From Spisula solida (taxonomy: Eukaryota > Mollusca > Bivalvia > Venerida > Mactridae), in contig OX365955.1 of NCBI GenBank assembly GCA_947247005.1, positions 16,969,322 to 17,033,321 of the forward strand: 64,000 bases of DNA, read 5' to 3'. This document shows positions 22,745 to 32,394 of the stretch, piece after piece. Below the pieces are notes generated by a model that saw only the letters and a program-made list of their open reading frames with translations, made no database searches and was not told the DNA's origin. The translations under genes and the position numbers were made by a program. Positions within the stretch are counted from its first letter, which is position 1; each line of letters opens with the position of its first letter.

Positions 22745-23290
22745 TTCATTACCAAAAAGGTGAACAGATCCAACAATGATTTTCGGTTAGCTTGATATCT
22801 CAGCAGTCTGAAAACGGTTGATGGACTTGCGGGTCACTTTGCCAAATGACCTTTTGGCGGCCATCTTTAAAGATGGCCGCCATTATTTTAAGCAATCATA
22901 AGCTTTGGGAAAACTTGAATTATTCCTCACTCAATAAGGCTACCGGCTTGCAATATGTCTTAAAATGTTCGTATTTCAACCCCACATCTGCTGATATATA
23001 AATCATAATATTATAATAAAGTGATTACTTCGAAATTTATGGTATTCTAAGAAAACTTTGATATTTTTCACTTTTTTCATTATTTTTTCTCTTGCAACTC
23101 CGATTGGGATTTGTATTTAGCCATTTTTGTTTGTTATATTTAGAGGGTAATTCTAGGCATCCATAATATACATTACATTGATAGATTTTCACTTTGAAGT
23201 CAAAAATTGGTCAGGAATATATGACAACTGATATCTAATTAAATGGATATTTTTAAGACGCATGCATATATCTTTTCCAATAATCTCAGG
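22745..23290 (+). repeat. IR-2 left outer arm
   Basis: Inverted copy of 30602-31165. It includes the palindrome GGCGGCCATCTTTAAAGATG GCCGCC at about 22856-22881, which holds two back-to-back AAGATGGC (YY1-like) words and is preserved in the right arm at about 31018-31043. Confidence 0.8.
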
Positions 23291-23525
23291 AACAATCATT
23301 ACTTTTGGTTTATTATTTCAAAGTTGCTTTGCTTGTTCATATGCACATATCTATACATGTGTAGGTATTAAAAAAATCGAATCCTTTGCCTAATAGGATG
23401 TGGGTATGATACCGGACCCCAGCTAGAAGTTATGCAGGCGAGGGTCCGGCTATTAGTACAGGATCATACACGCCATGGGGCGAGTGTTTTAGTATAACTT
23501 AATCTTTGATTCTTTCTTTCCTAAA

Positions 23526-24070
23526 TACAATGGGGATAACGTATAGAACGGAAGTGATACCCCTGACGGTTTTTCGAGTGTAAATTTCGTCGCTTCGGTA
23601 TGTAAATATTGATTTTTCTTTGTTTTGTAAGACGCTTTCAATGAAAACACCTAGCCCACCGTACCCGGCCCTATGGATACTTGCAGACCCAAGCCCATTT
23701 TCCCTTCAAATACCTGTGACTAAGGAGAACATTCGATTCTAGTGCGGTTTTGGTTACTGCACCCCTGACGACCCGTCTACAATTTTTCCAATTTCTGCCG
23801 ATTTGCATGGTGTGTTGCTGTTTTATAGGGCCAACTTCATTGTTTACCTTATTCTATGTATGTATTTTGCAAAATTAGTTCGATGCAGTCAGGTTATGAG
23901 GCAGAATAGACGAAAGAACCAATATGATACCCCTGACGGTTGCTGTCCCTCACTGATACCCCTGACGCCTCAAAATACTATAATGTTGTAATACGAGACG
24001 GTCGGCTCTGTACATGTTCAACCACTAAAAAATCAAGATTCTAATCAATTGCGTAAATACATGAAGAACT
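23526..24070 (+). repeat. IR-2 left inner arm
   Basis: Inverted copy of 26178-26733, about 545 bp and highly similar. The word 'ataCCCCTGACG' (or cacccctgacg) recurs four times within each arm. A 62-codon frame in it has a longer counterpart in the other arm (80 codons, 26267-26509 minus), so weak coding ancestry is possible but not claimed. Confidence 0.8.
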
Positions 24071-24750
24071 CATAGTTCTGGCACTTCTCTACCAATGTAG
24101 AACAAACCGTTAAAAGAAGTTCCTACGCATTGTTTTATTGATAAAATAGACGTTATAATATAATCAGACACAGGCAAAACAAAGACTGGCAATATAAAAT
24201 ATCAACAGAAATCTTAAGCGACCCATTTTGATTGGCTTTGTGGTGTGAAGAAGTATAAACTGAATTTATTTTTTAATGTTAACATTATTTTTGAAAGCCA
24301 TTTTACTATTTAGAACTATAAGTACGCAAGGAACTAGTTTACGGATTTATTTATATTTTCTTCTATACTTAAGTAAGGACTAAGGTAGTGAGCTACTGCC
24401 AGGAGTTTGGTGGTATTCTACACATGTACATTACGTTCACAACTACACCGGTTTATAGCAAACACAGCGTTGATCGTTCAAATCAAACGCACATGTAAAT
24501 AAGCATACTTCAGACATAGAAAGGTCTGTCAATTTAAAGAGTTTGTTGACATGCATCGATACCTGCAACGTCTGAATTGCTTGTTTCTGGATCGATGGCT
24601 ATTGAGTGAACTGTCACAAGTTTCCGCGACCCGGAAATGATACCGAGTAGTGCCTGCGAGTTTCCGCTTATATAATTACACGAACGATAAGCAAACATTA
24701 AATAATGTTATTAACTTGTGTAATTCACTTGAACAAGCATAACAAAACAT
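24071..24750. other. No gene recognised
   Basis: IR-2 loop, left part. AT-rich and featureless by eye. Confidence 0.4.
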
Positions 24751-24804
24751 CCCTGCGTTCAAGGAATGTTACCTGCAAACATGTTAAAAAAGAGGGTTTT
24801 GTCG

Positions 24805-25015
24805 TTACAATCCTTGGTTGTACGATTCGTTTGCGACAAACACATTGAAAGTATAAATCCCCGTTTTTTCCCTTCTCGACCACCCTGCGTTCAACGAAGA
24901 ATAACGTGTCGAAACGTGCGTCACGTAATTCTTCGTTGAACGCAGGGCATTTCGATATATGTACGGATGCATGGGTTGCATTATTGCCATTGTTTTGTTT
25001 GCCTCTGTCCGCCAT
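24805..25015 (-). pseudogene. MADR micro-ORF, left-arm copy, interrupted by a hairpin
   Basis: Mirror of the plus-strand ORF at 25240-25380. The minus strand starts MADRGKQNNGNNATHASVHI and, after the hairpin insertion that displaces the frame, ends KTGIYTFNVFVANESYNQGL followed by TAA. Compared with the other arm, start, length order and stop are all kept. Function unknown. Confidence 0.4.
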
Positions 25016-25239
25016 TTTGTTAAAATTTACCAATTTAGGTATACCACCTCCGGATATGGTTAGCCAAACTTCGCTCACGTGACGAACAGGTTTTTTTTAA
25101 CATAACGTTCAATGAATAACAGCCCTGTGTTCAAGGAAAATATAAAGTGACGCACGTTTTTACCTGGTACGTACCTGTTATTCGTTGAACAATAACCGTA
25201 TCCTGAGGTGGTGTGTGTGTATTGGTGTAATTAAACAAA

Positions 25240-25380
25240 ATGGCGGACAGAAGCAAACAAAAGAATATGAATAGCAAAACCCGTGCATGCGTACATATTT
25301 CAAAACTGAGAACGAAAAAAACGGGGACTTATACTTTCAAACTATTTGCCGCAAACGAAGCGTACAGTGAAGGATTATAG
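25240..25380 (+). CDS. MADR micro-ORF, right-arm copy (46 residues), unknown function
   Basis: An ATG in good context (acaaaATGGCGG) opens a 46-codon frame, MADRSKQKNMNSKTRACVHI to the end TYTFKLFAANEAYSEGL, stop TAG at 25378-25380. The inverted copy at 24805-25015 keeps the same start, the KTGxYTF..F.ANE.Y..GL ending and a stop at the same place, with many amino-acid differences. The chain is basic in the first half and carries no recognisable domain, signal or transmembrane segment. It may be a remnant exon captured in the palindrome, or the similarity may simply reflect DNA-level relatedness of the arms. The ATG region again contains ATGGCGGAC, as in the IR-1 arms. I give no function. Confidence 0.35.
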   Translation: MADRSKQKNMNSKTRACVHISKLRTKKTGTYTFKLFAANEAYSEGL

Positions 25381-25499
25381 CGACAAAAAACCCTGATTTT
25401 TAACATGTTTACAGGTAACTTTCCTTGAACGCAGGGCAGGTACGACATAGGTACGTAACACACCTCACATAATGCTTCGTTGAATGCAGGGCAGTACAA

Positions 25500-26177
25500 G
25501 GTACCTCGGATCACAATATATTAATCTGCTGTATAAGTTAAACTACATCATTCTATAATTTACATCATGTCAGTCACACTTGACTTTAATTTGATGGGTG
25601 GTTACTGGTCAAAGTAAACAAGAACTGGATGTAAATAAATAGAAATGTAAGTAATAAGTAAAGCGTTCAAAGAAAGAAGAATAAGAAATGTAATACAAGT
25701 ACATGTCATGAAGTAATACAATGTCATATTTGAATTGAAACGAACGCGTGTATAAAATAATGTCCGCGTCACATCGTGAGGTGATCTGAATTATTAAGTC
25801 TGAATATTCACATAAGTTATATTTCCTAAACACAATTCGATGCGAAACAACGATATATCACAATTAATTTATAAAAATGCTTGTCAAATATTGCCTATTA
25901 TGAACAAGCATTTCGTTTAGATTGGTTGAGCTTCCTAAGTAGTACTTACTGAAGTATCAAGGCACCCGCACAGCAAACAGCAGCTTAATAACAACCCATT
26001 TACGGTGGTTCCAATATTCAACAATGAGCCGTCGAAATGTAAGATTAATAAATAAATTAATACGGACTCCTTTATAATAATTTGTGATATGAATTGTTAT
26101 AGCTCAAACAACTTGTCTTGCTGTACGATTCCAAATCTATGTATGCAACTGTTTTTGTCTATTGGAATTGTTTATCA
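25500..26177. other. No gene recognised
   Basis: IR-2 loop, right part. AT-rich, no supported feature. Confidence 0.4.
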
Positions 26178-26733
26178 AGTTCTTCATGTATTTACGCAAT
26201 AACTGTATTGATTAGAATCTTGATTTTTTAATTGGTTGAACGTGTACAGAGCCGACCGACATCGTATTACAACATTATAGAATTTTGAGGCGTCAGGGGT
26301 ATCAGTGAGGGACAGCAACCGTCAGGGGTATCATAGTGGTTCTTTCGTCTATTCTGCCTCATAACCTGACTGCATCGAACTAATTTTGCAAAATGCATAC
26401 ATAGAATAAGGTAAACAATGAAGTTGGCCCCATAAAACAGCAACACACCATGCAAATCGGCAGAAATTGGAAAAAAATGTAGACGGGTCGTCAGGGGTGC
26501 AGTAACCAAAACCGCACTAGAATCGAATGTTCTCCTTAATCACAGGTATTTGAAGGGAAAATGGGCTTGGGTCTGCAAGAATCCATAGGGACGGGTACGG
26601 TGGGCTAGGTGATTTCATTGAAAGCGTCTTACAAAACAAAGAAAAATCAAGATTTACATACCGAAGCGACGAAATTTACACTCGAAAAACCGTCAGGGGT
26701 ATCACTTCCGTTCTATACGTTATCCCCATTGTA
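26178..26733 (-). repeat. IR-2 right inner arm
   Basis: Reverse complement of 23526-24070 with a few small indels. Similarity ends sharply at 'tatccccattgta' (26733), mirroring the start of the left arm. Confidence 0.8.
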
Positions 26734-26993
26734 AATAGTGAATCATTAGCGAATTGCATTCTTATTCAACACGAATGTATGCCAAATTGTAGGTTCCTAA
26801 GTTATATGTTGTCTTCTGAAAAGTACGTTTTGGTGACGTTTTAGAGAAGTCATAATGAAATATATTATTATCTCAAGCGAAGGGTTCTGTATCTGGCATC
26901 ATCAGACTTACCTTCTTGGTCTATATGATTACCATCACTGACAGTCATGTTTAACTTAAAAGTTAAAAACTGCTGCGTGAATTATAACGATTT

Positions 26994-27245
26994 CTGTGGG
27001 GAGCCTAGATGTAGGGTGCATGCTTCGGGATCGAGAGGTCCCCGGTTCAATCCTCACCTGGACCACTGCTTAATTTCTCTGAGCAAGAATAATCCACCTT
27101 CCCCACTTACCCAAATGTATAAATGGATACCTGAGGGGGGTCAAAAGCCTGCCAGCAGTCAACACCGCCGAGCGAGTGTAACAACTGACGTGAGACTCAA
27201 TGAGTAAAAGTACAGTTTGTCGAATGGCCGAATGTCTAAAAATTG
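26994..27245 (+). repeat. tRNA-derived SINE, copy 2
   Basis: Head 'gtggggagcctagatgtagg' then 'cttcgggatcgagaggtccc' with a near-perfect B box ggttcaatcc. The body matches 11152-11475, including 'ctgagcaagaataa' and 'gaatggccgaatgtctaaaa'. Lies in the segment that separates the right arms of IR-2. Confidence 0.7.
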
Positions 27246-27879
27246 ACTTTAACTGGGTGCTTTTTACATACAATATAACTTTAGTATCGAAGATGCAAGT
27301 CATTTGTTCCTACATTCATGACCAGTGTTTATATTAAGAGTCATACTCCTTGATTGCAGGGCTAGGAGTAGATGTACACTGTTTTTGTAGGTATTCATGA
27401 CAATGAAGACCGGCGTTAGTCGTACCCCTTGATTGTAGGAAAGCAGTAGGACTAGCAGTTGCTATGCCTAATGTTATTCGGTAACTGTTACCAGTGGTAG
27501 TTGGACCCAATGGTTGTAGGGAACAATCTGGCGGGGAATTACCTATCTACATGTACCTCATTGAGACAGGAATAGCAGCAAACCGTGTAGTAAGACGCAT
27601 CATAGGATCTTGTAGGTATAGCTTCGCCTGTTGAATATGGATAGCCCATGACACCAGTACAGAAAAAGTGATGTGGGGGACATCCATTAGGAGAGGAAGT
27701 GGTGTTCCTGTCATTGGTCGTTATCCCTTATCAGTACATGTAATAGCTGTACTTGACTGCAGAATGTACCCCATAGGAACCAAAGTGGATGTACTATGCG
27801 GTGGACTTTACTCCCATAGAGAGAGAAAATGATGTACAGACAGTAGCATATACCTTATTGGGACTGGAATGGACAGAAG

Positions 27880-28970
27880 CATTTCCGAAGGAAGGTTCTT
27901 CTATATATTAAGAAAATGGATTGATTTAATCGGTGGAATATTCCCCATGGGGTTAAGGATGGTTTACTTAGAAATATGGTGTACTTTAAGGACCAGGAAT
28001 GACTATACCGATAAAATAACAAACCCAATATGGTAAGGAATGACCATGCGTATTCACCTAATAGTATTACATCAGAAATGACTGTGACCATAGTACCCCC
28101 AATACGATCAGGAATGAATGTGTCCATCAGTAGAATGTACCTCATATAGACATTATAAATAGAAGTTCCTATCTTTATTAGTAACATGTTATGTAACCCA
28201 TATGACCAGGAATGATTACCATTAGCAGAATGTACCACATATGGTCAGGAATGGCTGTACTCATTCTACCCCTCTGTATGATGTACACCATATGGTCAGG
28301 AATGCCCGTGCCCAACTGCATAGTTACGAAAGGCTGTATGTATGTATCTGTATGTATCAAGTATTGTCAGTAATGGCTGTACTCATATGTAATATGTATG
28401 ACATAGTTATGGTCAGGAATAGTTGTATACACAATACCCATCTGTACTACGGATTCCATATAAGGAATTGATATACCTATAAATAATATGTGCCCCACAT
28501 GACCAGGAATCTATGTACCCATGTGTAGGCTGTACCACACATGGTTGGGAATGACTGTCCATATCTGTAATGTGGACTCCATATGGCCAGGAATTAATGT
28601 ACCCATATGTAGTCTGTACCACACATGGATAGGAATGGCTGTACTCATCTACTACGGACTCCATATGGTCAGGAACAATTGTACCTATCAGTAGAATGTA
28701 CTTCATATGGTCGGGAATGGTTGTTCCTTCATGTAGCATGTTTTAGTACTCATATGGTTAGTACGTGTACTAAGTATCATATGTGGTCAAGAATATCTGT
28801 ATTCATGTGTAGTATGTACCCAATACGGTCAGGAACGAACGAACCTTTCTGTAATATGTATCTCGTATGGTTACAAATTACTGTATCCATCTGTCGTACC
28901 GGTATGCATTAATAACCCATATGGTCAGGAATGGCGCTGTCCATCCGTAATATGTACACAACTGGATTGA
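27880..28970. repeat. Degenerate 41-43-bp minisatellite (CATATGGTCAGGAATG)
   Basis: About 20 or more imperfect units of the form catatggtcaggaatg-gctgtacccatctgtag-tatgtacc run head to tail; the clearest are 28205-28960. Units begin with the palindrome CATATG. More diverged words ('ccttgattgtagg') may extend it back to about 27340. Long frames in this region follow the repeat and are not genes. Confidence 0.7.
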
Positions 28971-29191
28971 CTGTAGACGACACATACTAGTAATCCATGA
29001 GTTCAGGACTAAGTGTGCTCATCTTTATGTACATCACGGAGCAATATCGTATGACCCAACCCAACAAGAAAAGTATACCCATATGTAATTGTGGATGCAC
29101 ACATCTAAAGTTAGTGCCTGCAGGCATGGCAGAGATAGTCAGTGATGCTGAAAGCATTTATAACTCGCAGGATAAATATCCCCGTGGTTGA

Positions 29192-29904
29192 CACCTTGTA
29201 GTTGTATTTGTAGTTGTAATTATTTAAACCTTTCAGTCAAGGATATATTCTTAATATTCCATATGGGGTTCTCTGCTTTGCTGAAGAGACAGCAAGTAGA
29301 AGTGACTGTGGTGTGATACAAGGAATCAAGATGGGATACCCTAGCTCTTTCCGAACAGATTCATTTTTGGTTCTTCAACGTGCCCAGCGTATAGCACCGA
29401 TACTCATGAGAATATGTTATAGAAAGAGAACGCAGACGCGAGGTTGTCTTCTTTTGACGAGGGCGTAGCCCGATACAAAATAATCAACCGAGCGTTAAGT
29501 TTTCTTTGTAATTTATATCATTGGCCAGTGATTGGCTATCACTTTGTAACCATAAGGCGTGTCTAAATGTATTACAATGCTGACCGATTAAAATGTCCAA
29601 TAAAAATCAATACCACGGTGTTGTGATTTTAATGTTGAGGACTCCAGTACAACTCGACCAAGAAAATCGATAGAGGTCACGTTGACCGAAGTAAAGAACA
29701 ATAGAATTGTAATAATATTATCCTGCACTGTAGTAATTGCACTCATTCCTTTGAAAATTAAGACACACCCCATCAGTTATCATCGGATTTAGCCACACCG
29801 CCTCTGTTAACATCAATGTAAATTGCCGTAGCCATGATATAACACACGGTTAACAACCAGTTCATCAGTAGTTGGATGGGATATACTGAACACTGGTCAA
29901 TGAA
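29192..29904. other. No gene recognised
   Basis: Mixed sequence. The block at about 29330-29400 ('ctagctctttccgaacag', 'ttcttcaacgtgcccag') has a repeat-like look, but no second copy is in this window. Confidence 0.35.
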
Positions 29905-29974
29905 ATTTCGAACCAGGAACCTCCGGATTGGTAGTCAAGAGTACTAACTCCTCAGCCACCATCGTGTCACCAAT
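29905..29974 (-). repeat. tRNA-like SINE head (weak)
   Basis: On the minus strand 'ggtggctgaggagttag' resembles an A box and 'ctggttcgaaat' a B box, about 45 bp apart. The arms do not fold as a functional tRNA. Confidence 0.35.
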
Positions 29975-30601
29975 TACAACCTTGGTTGTGGTAGGGTTGT
30001 GGAAATTTTACACATTCTATTAAGAACGGTTATTTAACGGTTACTAAGGTCCACCTGAGTCAGAAAAGTAGTAAGCTAGACACTAGACAAAGATCAACTG
30101 ATTCAATATATAATTTTGTTTATTTTGTATCCCCTCTATCCCTTATTGTTTCCCTTCGAATACGTTCCTGCTTTCACATTTTCATGTCTTAGTGAATGCG
30201 CCAAACGAATAGAATTAAACAGTGGGAGGTATGAATTCTTACATGCTTTACTATTATTAAAGAAGAATGTGAAAGCAACGTTAAAATAACGTACTTTTAA
30301 TGTAATATTCGGAACTTTATAAACAAAAATATAAATGTATAAACTCATATCAAATTATTTTCCAATCATTTGGAGTCATGTTTATTTTCCGTTTCGCTGA
30401 ATAGTTATTCAAGTTTTCCTGTCAATAACCATTTTTTTTAAAATAATGTCATATGAACTCATACAACTGACCGGATCCGAGCCGCTAAACCATCCAGCTA
30501 GGGGTCAGGTACCACACTAACACCCTTGTGACACGGTACTGGACACCTAGGCATATATATACGCATCGTATCAACAAAGTAGCCATGAAATTAAAAAAAA
30601 T

Positions 30602-31165
30602 CTTTTTTCCTGAGATTGTTGGAAACGGTCTATTCATAAGTCCTAAAATATCTATTTAATTTAGGCATTAGTTGTCATATATTCCTGACCAATTTTTGAC
30701 TTCAAAGTGAAATCTATCAATGTAATGTATATTATGGATGCCTAGAATTACCCTATCAATATAACAAACAAAAAATGGCTAAATTCAAATCCCAATCGGA
30801 GTTGCAAAAGAAAAAATAATGAAAAAAGTGAAAAATATCAAAGTTTTCTAAGAATACCATAAATTTCGAAGTAATAACTTTATTATAATATTATGAGTTA
30901 TATATCAGCAGATGTGGGGTTGAAATACGAACATTTTAAGACATATTGCAAGCCGATAGCCTTATTGAGTGAGGAATAATTCAAGTTTTCCCAAAGCTTA
31001 TGATTGCTTAAAATAATGGCGGCCATCTTTAAAGATGGCCGCCAAAAGGTCATTTGGCAAAGTGACCCGCAAGTCCATCAACCGTTTTCTGACTGCTGAG
31101 ATATCAAGCTAACCGAAAATCATAGTTGGATCTGTTCACCTTTTTGGTAATGAAATTCCGTCTGT
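30602..31165 (-). repeat. IR-2 right outer arm
   Basis: Reverse complement of 22745-23290, with weaker similarity continuing to about 30545. It retains the AAGATGGCC/GGCCATCTT palindrome. Confidence 0.8.
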
Positions 31166-31694
31166 CACATGGACTACGTAAACTTGTATCGTAAGTAGGG
31201 GGGTCCGGGGGCGTGCTCTTTTTTTAGACCATTGGATCAATCTGGTGCGATCTGAGATAATTAATTGGTACTTTACAAGACATGTTTTGTTACATGATCA
31301 ATCAAAATTAAGTCCTTATTTTGTAAATATTTTTCAAAATTATTGCACGGATGCCCGAATTCTGAGAGTTAAGTGGTTTAGAAGGGAATTTAACATAACA
31401 ATGACAAAGTTTAAAAGCAATTATATGAGCTTGTGAAAACTTTATCTTACAATGTATTTCTGTATTTTTGTAGCTTTTTGTACAGTTACGTGATAACATT
31501 TTTCATAGATTAAAATCATTTTGCGAGCGAAGCGAGCACAAAAATTCACATTTTATACTTTTTAACCAAGGATACAAGGCAAATTACCTATTACAAGACT
31601 ATTTTAGGCGGAAAATTATGAATATGGTCTGAATTATTGGGGGGGGGGGGGGGGGGGCAAACGATATGTTGGCCCCCCCTTCTCCTACGCCCAT

Positions 31695-32394
31695 GCCTTG
31701 TTATAACTTAGTATATAGAAATACAAATGTAGTGACAAATTTAACACAATACCTGAATTTTCTCCAACACTATCAAATCTTTCAACTTGAAATTCTACAC
31801 TTGTGGAATGTGATGACCTACTGTACATCTACTGACAAGAGGAAATAAAGTAGGAATATGGCACTGTAAATCATTTATTGTGGTCTGTGGCTCCTTATAT
31901 GTGATGATGCTTGTCAAGTGGACAGGCTTGTTTTCCAATACAGTTAAATTTGCCATGACCATATTTCTGACACCGGGTTGCTTTTCTTTCAGAATAGAAG
32001 CAGGTGCCTTAGGAGAGTTACCAGTATTGGGTTATACACCAAAACTTACCGTGTAGATGCACCTTTAGTGTTTGTCCCACCAACAATTGTTAAAACCACA
32101 AGAAACACGAGTTTTGCGTGCCCCTACGTTGGCCAGCCCATAGACAATTGGCGCGAAATAATCCCGGTTAATGCTCAAATGGACGGCCACACTATATGAG
32201 GGGGTGTCCGACATTAGAATGCGTGTAGGGTGTATTGTTTTCTTTACTGACACCACCCATTAATAGTTAATTGTTAGAACCAAACACAATCGCTTGCACG
32301 AAGTTCACGAATAGGCGCGGTCTAAGTGCGCATGTGCAGTGGCTACAAATCACTTCTTGGTAAAGACGCACTATTTTGAAAATAGAACTAGACG
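31695..32394. other. No gene recognised
   Basis: Unique-looking AT-rich spacer between IR-2 and the LINE cluster. Both strands have a frame of 60-70 codons at about 32000-32250, without motif support. Confidence 0.4.

Larger units (their letters stand above)
24751..25436. mobile_element. 686-bp foldback (palindromic) element
   Basis: Starts CCCTGCGTTCAAGGAA and ends with its inverse TTCCTTGAACGCAGGG. Arms pair almost throughout, from 24751 inward and from 25436 outward; the 'accacctccggatatgg' block at about 25046 pairs with 'ccgtatcctgaggtggt' at about 25196. A smaller hairpin with the same terminus (CCCTGCGTTCAACGAAGAAT and its inverse, about 24891-24949) interrupts the left arm, another sits at the loop (about 25106-25190), and a related end (TTCGTTGAATGCAGGG) follows at about 25478. 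This is a nested MITE family. Confidence 0.75.
22504..31694. repeat. Nested inverted repeat IR-2 (9.2 kb)
   Basis: The ends 'gcatgggagtaggag' (22503) and 'ctcctacgcccatgc' (ends 31694) are inverted and both adjoin ggggggcc/ggcccccc runs. Inside are outer arms (22745-23290, 30602-31165) and inner arms (23526-24070, 26178-26733). The gap between arms is 0.24 kb on the left and 3.9 kb on the right, so the right side probably received a large insertion. Confidence 0.55.

Noticed and set aside
27855..28739. Several 75-127-codon frames on both strands
   Set aside because: They follow the 41-bp minisatellite and repeat the same words; no independent coding signal.
30465..30560. Possible additional tRNA-derived SINE (minus strand)
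   Set aside because: An A-box-like word is present, but no B box could be found at the right distance.
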